A DNA stretch of 41,959 nt. Source: Paracoccaceae bacterium (GTDB taxonomy: Bacteria > Pseudomonadota > Alphaproteobacteria > Rhodobacterales > Rhodobacteraceae). Location of the stretch: NCBI GenBank assembly GCA_026709265.1, contig JAPOTI010000133.1, positions 1 through 41,959 on the forward strand. Direction: 5' to 3'. Shown piece after piece: positions 1-7,592 of the stretch (positions are counted from its first letter, which is position 1; each line of letters starts with the position of its first letter). The position numbers and the translations under genes were made by a program. The notes below the pieces were generated by a model. It was given only the letters and a program-made list of their open reading frames with translations. It made no database searches and was not told the DNA's origin.

Positions 1-460
1 CGGGAACTCGTGATGAATCCGTGACGGGGGTCTTCCGGTCATCCCGGAGCTTTCCACAAAACCCGACAACAACTGTCAATTCTCCGCCCCTTTTCTTCTG
101 ATTTCTGTATCGCTGCACGGCGCTGTGATTCTACGTCCATTATTTCTCTGTTTGTGATCAACCAAAAGTAAAGCCCTGATGCCATCACAATTGGCTGTGC
201 TGTGTCGTCTTGTGTGGCCGAGATGGAGGGCGACACCGTGCCAAATTGCCCGCATCAGAAAGCAGCGATGCTGGATCAATTCACCTCTCTTCAGTGGCGA
301 GTTGCCACTATCTCATCGCAAGCGACAGGTCGCCTGGCAGCGGGAGTCTGGTCCCCGCCATCTCATATGACGGTTTCATTCTGTTTGCCCCGCAGTCAGC
401 GATTCGCTAATTGGCTGTGCCGTAGCAACAATTTGTGCGGAGTGACAGAAAGGGGTGCAG
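1..460. other. Upstream intergenic stretch with no supportable gene
   Basis: I see no protein with family features in any frame here; the short open frames overlap each other and lack ribosome binding sites. A 12-base direct repeat, AATTGGCTGTGC, lies at 189-200 and again at 409-420, the second copy about 40 bases before mmsA. It could be a regulator half-site for the valine operon or chance. The purine-rich AGAAAGGGG at 447-455 is the likely ribosome binding site of mmsA. Confidence 0.5.
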
Positions 461-1960
461 ATGAATCAACTGTCTCATTTTATCGACGGTCAGAATGTGA
501 CGGGCAATTCTGGAAGATTTGGCGATATATTCAACCCGGCAACAGGCGAAGTTCAGGCTCATGTGCCATTTGCATCAGAAAGCGAAGTCGATGATGCCGT
601 GCAATCTGCCGGCCAGGCTCAAGTCAGTTGGGCTGGCACCAACCCGCAACGACGCGCTCGGGTGATGATGGAATTCGTCCGCCTTCTCCAGCGCGATATG
701 GACAAGCTGGCAGCAACCCTATCACGCGAACATGGAAAAACACTTGCTGACGCACGTGGAGATGTCCAGAGGGGACTCGAGGTTGCCGAATTCTGTATTG
801 GCACCCCACATCTCCTCAAGGGTGAATTCACCGCCAGCGCCGGTTCCGGCATTGACATGTATTCCATGCGACAACCGATTGGCGTTGCCGCTGGAATTAC
901 GCCGTTTAACTTTCCGGCGATGATTCCCATTTGGAAACTTGCGCCGGCAATATCATGTGGAAACGCCTTTATCCTCAAACCATCAGAACGCGATCCTTCG
1001 GTCCCCTTGATGCTCGCCGAACTGATGCAGGAGGCCGGACTCCCGGATGGGATCCTGCAGGTCATCAACGGGGACAAGCAGACTGTTGATGCCATCCTTG
1101 GTCATCCAGACATCGGTGCTGTCGGATTTGTCGGCTCGACCCCGGTTGCCCAGGCCGTTTATTCGCAGGCAACTGCTGCCGGAAAACGGGCACAGTGTTT
1201 CGGCGGCGCCAAGAATCACATGGTCATCATGCCTGACGCTGACCTCGATCAGGCCGTCGATGCCTTGGTTGGCGCTGGTTACGGGGCCGCAGGTGAACGC
1301 TGTATGGCTGTATCCGTTGCTGTTCCCGTTGGTGAAAATACGGCAAATGACCTGATCAGCCGTCTGATTCCACGCGTCGAAAATTTGAAGGTGGGTCCCT
1401 ATACGGCCGGTGACGATGTCGATTATGGTCCTTTGATTACCAAAGATGCAAAAGAGCGGGTGCTGAGACTCATTGAGTCCGGCGTTCACGAGGGTGCAGA
1501 GCTGGTCGTTGACCAGCGCAGCTTCAGCCTGCAGGGTTACGAGAACGGGTTTTTTGTCGGACCGCATCTGTTTGATCATGTGACCGATGATATGCAAATC
1601 TACAGAGAGGAAATTTTCGGGCCGGTGCTCTCCACCGTGCGGGCAGATACTTATGAGGATGCCGTGAATTTGGTGACCGACAATGAATATGGCAACGGTG
1701 TCGCGATCTTTACCCGTGACGGTGACACCGCGCGTGATTTTACAGACCGAATCAATGTCGGAATGGTGGGCATCAATGTCCCGATCCCTGTGCCGCTTGC
1801 CTATCACACTTTTGGTGGCTGGAAAAAATCTATCTTCGGTGATCTCAACCAGCATGGAATTGATGCCTTCCGCTTCTATACCCGAACCAAGACAGTGACG
1901 TCGCGCTGGCCATCCGGCATCAAGGAAGGTGCCGTATTGAATTTTCCGACACTGGATTGA
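461..1960 (+). CDS. mmsA: CoA-acylating methylmalonate-semialdehyde dehydrogenase
   Basis: This enzyme oxidises methylmalonate semialdehyde to propionyl-CoA with NAD and CoA, the last step of valine degradation; the family also handles malonate semialdehyde from inositol or beta-alanine breakdown. The protein is 499 residues, the usual family length. The aldehyde dehydrogenase fold is clear: the NAD-binding region around GFVGSTPVA and the catalytic cysteine in GERCMA, Cys281 from this start. I chose ATG 461 over the in-frame GTG at 455 because AGAAAGGGG sits 5-13 bases upstream of it. The gene lies ahead of mmsB on the same strand, which supports a valine role over inositol (iolA). The acyl-CoA dehydrogenase and enoyl-CoA hydratase genes often found with mmsAB are absent from this window. 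Confidence 0.95.
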   Translation: MNQLSHFIDGQNVTGNSGRFGDIFNPATGEVQAHVPFASESEVDDAVQSAGQAQVSWAGTNPQRRARVMMEFVRLLQRDMDKLAATLSREHGKTLADARGDVQRGLEVAEFCIGTPHLLKGEFTASAGSGIDMYSMRQPIGVAAGITPFNFPAMIPIWKLAPAISCGNAFILKPSERDPSVPLMLAELMQEAGLPDGILQVINGDKQTVDAILGHPDIGAVGFVGSTPVAQAVYSQATAAGKRAQCFGGAKNHMVIMPDADLDQAVDALVGAGYGAAGERCMAVSVAVPVGENTANDLISRLIPRVENLKVGPYTAGDDVDYGPLITKDAKERVLRLIESGVHEGAELVVDQRSFSLQGYENGFFVGPHLFDHVTDDMQIYREEIFGPVLSTVRADTYEDAVNLVTDNEYGNGVAIFTRDGDTARDFTDRINVGMVGINVPIPVPLAYHTFGGWKKSIFGDLNQHGIDAFRFYTRTKTVTSRWPSGIKEGAVLNFPTLD

Positions 1961-2190
1961 ATGCGAAGAGTTGGACCATGATCGTGAACATCATCTGGGA
2001 GACCATGGGCCGTTCGTGATACGCCTGATTGCCAAGCTACCGACAATGTGATGACGATGACCCCTGCCGAGATTCTTCAGGGCGTGCAATGGATAACACC
2101 GGGTACGCCTACGGTTCGGTTCAATCAGGCATCGACAAGACGTGTGCGATCCGGGCTCTGAAATCGGCCAGACTTAGAGGAGAACAATCA

Positions 2191-3054
2191 TTGACTATTG
2201 CATTTATCGGCCTTGGAAATATGGGCGCACCGATGGCACGCAACCTGGTCGCCGCAGGTCATAATGTGACCGGATACGACATCGCCGCCCCCTGCCCGAC
2301 CGGAATCTCGCCGGCTGAATCCGCCGAACAGGCAGTCACGAAAAAAGAATTCGTCATCACCATGTTGCCCAATGGCGCCATCTTGCGTCAGACGGCTGCC
2401 CAAATCCTTCCCATAATGGCTCAGGGGAGCATTCTCATCGACTGCTCAACAGTCGATATCGACTCTGCCCGTGCTGTTGCGCACGAGGCCGAAATGCACA
2501 ATCTCGGATTTGTGGACGCACCGGTCTCGGGGGGAGTTGTGGGCGCTGAGAACGGGACACTCACCTTTATGGCCGGTGGGGATGAGGCGCATATCAAACA
2601 TGTCTGGCCATTGCTGGACATAATGGGGAGTCGCCGCGTCCATTGCGGTCAGGCAGGTGCCGGACAGGCGGCGAAAATCTGCAACAATATGATCGCTGGG
2701 GCCACCATGATTGTCACGTGTGAAGCGTTTGCACTCGCTGATGGGCTCGGTCTTGATCGCCAGAAGATGTTTGAGGTTGTCTCGGCTTCCTCAGGACAGA
2801 GCTGGAGCATGAATGTCTATTGTCCGGCCACTGGCATTGGCCCCAGCTCTCCTTCAGACAATGATTATCAACCAGGTTTCGCCTCAGAACTCATGCTGAA
2901 GGATCTGCGTCTGGCTCGCCAGGCAGCCCAGTCCGTCAATACCGAGACACCGATCGGCACGCTTGCCATGCAAATCTATGAAGAATTTGTGGAGAAAGAA
3001 GCGGGATCCGGCGTCGATTTTTCGGGGGTCATGCGAAAATTCACCAGCGAATAA
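2191..3054 (+). CDS. mmsB: 3-hydroxyisobutyrate dehydrogenase
   Basis: It oxidises 3-hydroxyisobutyrate to methylmalonate semialdehyde with NAD, producing the substrate of MmsA. The 287-residue protein has the N-terminal Rossmann motif GLGNMG (residues 7-12), the substrate motif DAPVSGGVVGAENGTL and the catalytic-lysine segment GQAAKICNN. The frame stays open upstream, but homologous sequence begins at TIAFIGLGNMG, and TTG 2191 has AGAGGAGA 7-14 bases upstream, so I take TTG as the start. About 230 bases separate it from mmsA with no gene that I can recognise, so co-transcription is likely but not proven. The family includes tartronate semialdehyde and other beta-hydroxyacid reductases; the mmsA neighbour decides the call. 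Confidence 0.93.
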   Translation: MTIAFIGLGNMGAPMARNLVAAGHNVTGYDIAAPCPTGISPAESAEQAVTKKEFVITMLPNGAILRQTAAQILPIMAQGSILIDCSTVDIDSARAVAHEAEMHNLGFVDAPVSGGVVGAENGTLTFMAGGDEAHIKHVWPLLDIMGSRRVHCGQAGAGQAAKICNNMIAGATMIVTCEAFALADGLGLDRQKMFEVVSASSGQSWSMNVYCPATGIGPSSPSDNDYQPGFASELMLKDLRLARQAAQSVNTETPIGTLAMQIYEEFVEKEAGSGVDFSGVMRKFTSE

Positions 3055-3256
3055 AGCCGATTGCTGCCTCTTCCACGAGTCGGAACTGATCTCATCGGTT
3101 CGTTCGATGCGATCACCACGCCGCAGCAGATCTCCCGCCCTGGCTGTCATGCAATATCTTCATCGTGATACAGCGATAGAATGCACGAATATCATACGGT
3201 CATTTTTCAGGAACATGCTGATCGGGCGTGGGCCAGATCTATGCCGCCGCACCCGG

Positions 3257-6097
3257 TCAACTCTCAAGAAGCTCGGCCAAAAACCTGCCGGTTACGCTGT
3301 CTGGTTGACGGGCAATATCTTCGGGTGTGCCTTGGGCAATGACTCGTCCACCCTGGTCTCCACCTTCTGGTCCCATATCAATGATCCAATCGGCCGTCTT
3401 GATCACATCAAGATTATGTTCGATGACCACCACGCTATTACCCGAATCGACAAGACTGTGCAGGACCCCCAACAACCTCTTGATATCATCAAAATGAAGC
3501 CCCGTTGTCGGCTCATCAAGGACATAGAGTGTTCCACGGCGATGAGTCCTCGACAGTTCTTTTGACAATTTGACCCGTTGTGCCTCGCCCCCCGAGAGAG
3601 TCGGTGATGATTGACCCAAACTGATATAACCAAGCCCGACTTCGCACAGGGATTTCAGCTTGTTTGAAATCGCAGGTATCGCGGAGAAAAGATCCAGGGC
3701 GTCATCAATGGTCATCTGCAGGACATCCCCAATCGACTTTCCACGAAACTTAATCTCCAATGTCTCCGGGTTGTAACGGGTTCCACGACAGCTTTCACAC
3801 GACACATAAATGTCAGGCAGAAAGTGCATTGAAATCTTCTTGACACCATCCCCCTGACAGGCTTCACACCGTCCACCCTTGACATTGAACGAGTATCGTC
3901 CCGGCTTGTACCCACGCGCTTTGGACTCGGGAAGGCCCGCATACCAGTTGCGGATCGGCGTAAACGCATCCGTATAGGTGGCTGGATTGGAGCGGCTGGT
4001 CCGCCCGATTGGCCGCTGATCAATATCAATCGCCCGTTGAAGATAATCAAGTCCTTTGACCCTCTCGCAATTGTCCGGTGCCGTGCGGTATGAATTAAAA
4101 TAGGCATCAGCATGTCGAAAAAGCGTTTCAAAGGTCAAAGTGGATTTACCACTTCCAGAAATTCCCGTGACACAGACAAATTTGTCGAGTGGAAATTTCA
4201 CGTCAATTGACTTGAGATTGTTGGCACGTGCACCAACAACAGTGACGAATTTGCCACTGCCTTTTCGTCGTTCAGCATTATAGGGAATTGTCTTGCGCCC
4301 ACTGAGATACTGGCCGGTCAATGATTCAGTCACCGCTTCAATCTCGGTTGCCGTACCCTGAGCAATCAGTCGACCCCCATGGCGTCCGGCTCCAATCCCG
4401 ATATCGATAATCATATCGGCTTCCCGCATCGTCTCTTCATCATGCTCGACCACGACGACAGTATTTCCCTGATCGCGCAGGTTTTTCAGTGCGCCCAACA
4501 AACGCGCATTGTCTCGCTGGTGCAACCCAATCGATGGCTCATCGAGAACATAAAGAACCCCACTCAACCCGGCTCCAACCTGGCTCGCCAACCGAATTCT
4601 CTGACTTTCGCCCCCTGACAAAGTCCCGGCAGTCCGCGACAGGGTCAGGTAGCCTAGACCCACATTCACAAGGAATCCCAATCGCTCCCTGATTTCCTTC
4701 AAGATCGGCGCAGCGATGGCCTGATTCTGTTCTGAAAGAACTGGCTGAATCTGTTGACACCAGTCCAGCGTATCAGTCACGCACATATCTGTGACTTCGC
4801 CAATATGGAGTCCCGCAATTTTGACGGCGAGGGCTTCACTACGCAATCGATAGCCACCGCATCGCTGACAGTCTCGGCTTGATAGGAACCTTTCACAATG
4901 CTCGCGTGCCGAAAAGGATTGCGCGTTTCGATATTGTCGTTCCAGGGTCGGAATCACACCTTCAAACTGGCGCTGCACCGTGTAGTCCTTGTTGCGCGCG
5001 CTGTATGAAAACTCAATGGCTTCACCACCTGACCCATGCAGCACGACATCACGAAACGATTCCGGGAAATTTCTCCATTGCAAGCCTGGGTTGACGTCAT
5101 AATGCTCCGCCAGTGATTGTACAGTCTGATAGCGATAGTCGGGCATCAGACGACGCCAGGCTTCAATTGCATCATCGATCAGACGACGTGATGGATCGGG
5201 GACAATCTTGCGAACATCAAAGTAGTTTTCCTGACCCAATCCATCACAATCGGGGCAGGCACCAAAGGGTGCATTGAAGGTGAACAGCCGGGGTTCAAGT
5301 TCGGGAATTGTAAAACCCGAGACCGGACAGGCAAAATTCTCAGAAAACGTGACTTCTTCCGGTTCCCCTGATTCGTGCAGGAATTGGACCCGAACGATGC
5401 CATCCGCCTGATCAAGCGCGGTGCGCAGCGAATCCGCCAATCGCCGTTCAATTCCCGAACGCAAGACGAGTCGATCAACGACCAGGTCGATACTGTGACG
5501 GTAGGTCTTTCCAAGTTTCGGTGGGTCGTCCAGGTCATGAATCTCGCCATCAATTCGGACCCGCTGGAACCCCTGTTTACGGAATTCCATCAACTCCTTC
5601 TTGAACTCACCCTTGCGGTCCCGGACCACCGGTGCCATGATGATCAGGCGAGAATCTTCGGGATACTTATTAATTTGTCGGATGATGTCCGAAATCTGTT
5701 GTGGAACAATCGGCAAACCCGTTTCGGGCGAATACGGGATTCCGGTACGGGCGAATAGCAATCTGAGATAATCGTAGATTTCTGTGATCGTTCCCACGGT
5801 GGAGCGCGGGTTCCGACTCGTCGTTTTCTGCTCAATGGAAATCGCTGGCGACAGGCCGGTGATGGAATCAACATCGGGCTTTTCCATCACATTGAGAAAC
5901 TGACGGGCATAGACCGACAGACTCTCGACATAGCGTCGTTGTCCCTCAGCATAGATTGTATCCATGGCAAGCGAGGATTTTCCGGAACCGCTCAGGCCCG
6001 TCAGGACAATAAATTGATTTCGCGGAATATCCACATCGACCGACTTCAAATTATGCTCACGCGCCCCACGGACGCTAATCATGGTGACGTCAGTCAT
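3257..6097 (-). CDS. uvrA: Excinuclease ABC subunit UvrA
   Basis: UvrA is the damage-recognition ATPase of nucleotide excision repair; a dimer scans DNA and loads UvrB. The 946-residue protein has both ABC modules: Walker [10 protein letters not shown] near residue 34 and GISGSGKST in the second half, signatures [11 protein letters not shown] and [11 protein letters not shown], and Walker B segments [10 protein letters not shown] and [10 protein letters not shown]. The second zinc module keeps all four cysteines (CEAC...CESC). In the first, CPVSGF replaces CPxCG, so one cysteine is serine, a variant I associate with alphaproteobacteria. I chose ATG 6097 because GAAGGAG lies just upstream; an in-frame ATG at 6160 would add 21 unconserved residues. 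It is divergent from ssb, an arrangement also found in E. coli, where both are SOS genes. Confidence 0.97.
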   Translation of the reverse strand: MTDVTMISVRGAREHNLKSVDVDIPRNQFIVLTGLSGSGKSSLAMDTIYAEGQRRYVESLSVYARQFLNVMEKPDVDSITGLSPAISIEQKTTSRNPRSTVGTITEIYDYLRLLFARTGIPYSPETGLPIVPQQISDIIRQINKYPEDSRLIIMAPVVRDRKGEFKKELMEFRKQGFQRVRIDGEIHDLDDPPKLGKTYRHSIDLVVDRLVLRSGIERRLADSLRTALDQADGIVRVQFLHESGEPEEVTFSENFACPVSGFTIPELEPRLFTFNAPFGACPDCDGLGQENYFDVRKIVPDPSRRLIDDAIEAWRRLMPDYRYQTVQSLAEHYDVNPGLQWRNFPESFRDVVLHGSGGEAIEFSYSARNKDYTVQRQFEGVIPTLERQYRNAQSFSAREHCERFLSSRDCQRCGGYRLRSEALAVKIAGLHIGEVTDMCVTDTLDWCQQIQPVLSEQNQAIAAPILKEIRERLGFLVNVGLGYLTLSRTAGTLSGGESQRIRLASQVGAGLSGVLYVLDEPSIGLHQRDNARLLGALKNLRDQGNTVVVVEHDEETMREADMIIDIGIGAGRHGGRLIAQGTATEIEAVTESLTGQYLSGRKTIPYNAERRKGSGKFVTVVGARANNLKSIDVKFPLDKFVCVTGISGSGKSTLTFETLFRHADAYFNSYRTAPDNCERVKGLDYLQRAIDIDQRPIGRTSRSNPATYTDAFTPIRNWYAGLPESKARGYKPGRYSFNVKGGRCEACQGDGVKKISMHFLPDIYVSCESCRGTRYNPETLEIKFRGKSIGDVLQMTIDDALDLFSAIPAISNKLKSLCEVGLGYISLGQSSPTLSGGEAQRVKLSKELSRTHRRGTLYVLDEPTTGLHFDDIKRLLGVLHSLVDSGNSVVVIEHNLDVIKTADWIIDMGPEGGDQGGRVIAQGTPEDIARQPDSVTGRFLAELLES

Positions 6098-6167
6098 ACC
6101 CGCTCCTTCAAACGCGTGTCGATATAAGCAACCACGGGCTGAGGCAACGATGAACTGCATATGATGT

Positions 6168-6181
6168 GTTCAATTTCGAAC
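6168..6181. promoter_or_regulatory. GTTC-N6-GAAC palindrome, possible repressor operator
   Basis: The site reads GTTCAATTTCGAAC, a perfect 4+4 inverted repeat in the uvrA-ssb divergent region, about 70 bases upstream of the uvrA start. A further GAAC at 6152-6155 lies on its left. LexA sites in this class are normally GTTC-N7-GTTC direct repeats, so this is not a standard match. SOS control is plausible from the gene pair, but the operator assignment is a guess. Confidence 0.25.
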
Positions 6182-6445
6182 TGAGGCGCCCGGTGTTGCG
6201 CCACTTGCCACCTTGTCCAGTCAATCCAGTGCGGTTGTCCCCTTGCGCCCGCCGCCGGGGATCGTATTCGATGCGAGCGATTTGCGTTGAAAACTGGGGC
6301 GGCCCTCCTCCTTCGAGAATCAGGATATGGGCCCGATTGTTGTGTCGTAAAAAATGCGCGGCGCGTTTTCTTCAAGACGGAGACCGGCTATAGACGATAC
6401 AATCCGGCGGTCTACGAGAATATGCCGTCATCGTTGTGCCGACAG

Positions 6446-6473
6446 TTGACAGTTCCAAGAGACACTTTACATA
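6446..6473 (+). promoter_or_regulatory. Candidate sigma-70 promoter of ssb
   Basis: A perfect -35 TTGACA (6446-6451) is followed after 16 bases by TACATA (6468-6473), a fair -10. It points toward ssb, whose start is about 80 bases downstream. This is a motif match only. Confidence 0.4.
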
Positions 6474-6552
6474 GTTGGGACATGCCTCAACCTCTGCTGC
6501 ACATCGCGCCGGGGGGCATCGCTAGTTCCCTGTCGAAAATGATCTGGAGAAA

Positions 6553-7083
6553 ATGATGGTTGGATCAGTAAACAAGGTTATTCTCTTGGGTAATCTCGGC
6601 GCGGACCCGGAAACCCGCGAGTTTCCAAGCGGTGCGCAATATTGTCGGTTGCGTATCGCGACAAGCGAACGGTGGACAGACCGAAACAGTGGTGAGAAGC
6701 GAGAAAAAACCCAATGGCATAATGTGACCATCTATGCCGATGGACTCGTGAAAGTTGTTCAGCAGTATCTCCACAAAGGCGAAAAGGTCTATATTGAAGG
6801 GACACTGGAAACGCGAAAGTGGCAGGACCAGAATGGTGAGGAACGTTACACAACAGAAGTCGCTGTCAGGGGTTTTGGCGGGACGATGGTGTTGTTGGGC
6901 GGGCGTCGTGACATGTCTTCATCTGAACTTGCCGCGCCACGTTCATCGAGAGAATCGGCGCAGACCGCGCAGGGCTCAACATCTGATCGTGGTCGAGACA
7001 GAGAGGGAGGCTTCGACTCTGGCTTTGGTGAACGGAGTTACGGCACCGGGAACGATAGTGACGATGATGACATCCCGTTTTAG
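6553..7083 (+). CDS. ssb: Single-stranded DNA-binding protein
   Basis: SSB coats single-stranded DNA in replication, recombination and repair and recruits partners through its acidic C-terminus. The 176-residue protein has the OB fold at about residues 1-115 (beginning NKVILLGNLGADPE, with the conserved TQWHNV), then a Ser/Gly/Arg/Asp-rich disordered linker, and ends in the classical tip DDDDIPF. Two ATG codons in a row (6553 and 6556) follow CTGGAGA; either could serve. It is divergent from uvrA and lies 509 bases before gyrA. Confidence 0.96.
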   Translation: MMVGSVNKVILLGNLGADPETREFPSGAQYCRLRIATSERWTDRNSGEKREKTQWHNVTIYADGLVKVVQQYLHKGEKVYIEGTLETRKWQDQNGEERYTTEVAVRGFGGTMVLLGGRRDMSSSELAAPRSSRESAQTAQGSTSDRGRDREGGFDSGFGERSYGTGNDSDDDDIPF

Positions 7084-7592
7084 GAATTGACCCGCAAGGA
7101 GATCCGAGCGCGACCGTCAGGCACCGCCCGTTTGTCCACGTATCTTTCCTCAGATTTTTCGGGGCATCACAGTTGGTTCAAGCGAAACGGGGCAATTCAC
7201 GTGCGGCGACCGTCGTGCCGATCACTCACCCTGCGAAACCCTGATCTTTGATCATCCCGTCATCCCTGCAGCTTCCTCCGAAGAGCCAAACCAAACTGCC
7301 GAATCTTGTAACAGGCGCCGCCACAGCTTGATGTCGGAATTGCCGCATAATCTGACTTCCTGCCGAGCACATTCAGCAAGAAGACACCCGTGAAATCGTT
7401 GCATCGACAGGCCTCGATTCGTGCGCATGTCTTGTCACGATCCCTGGATGTGAATGCGTATCACCAACACGGCATCGACGCGTTTGGAAACAGTCGGGTG
7501 GACTCAACAATGAAGCGCGGCATTTACACCTATATTGTGATACGATAGGGTGACAACCACAAGATTTGACACATGCGAAATGAATCTCTGCC
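7084..7592. other. ssb-gyrA intergenic region without a recognisable gene
   Basis: In these 509 bases I find no family-like protein, RNA gene or strong terminator. It presumably contains the ssb terminator and gyrA promoter, but I could not pick a convincing -35/-10 pair at normal spacing. Confidence 0.5.

Larger units (their letters stand above)
6098..6552. other. Divergent uvrA-ssb intergenic region
   Basis: There is no gene in these 455 bases. The region should hold the promoters of uvrA (leftward) and ssb (rightward). Two candidate sites are listed separately: a GTTC-N6-GAAC palindrome at 6168-6181 and a sigma-70-like promoter at 6446-6473. I found no GTTC-N7-GTTC direct repeat, the classical alphaproteobacterial LexA box. 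Confidence 0.6.

Noticed and set aside
983-1855. Long minus-strand frame of 290 codons opposite mmsA
   Set aside because: It lies wholly antisense to a clearly conserved gene; its composition is what a shadow frame of a GC-biased codon pattern would give.
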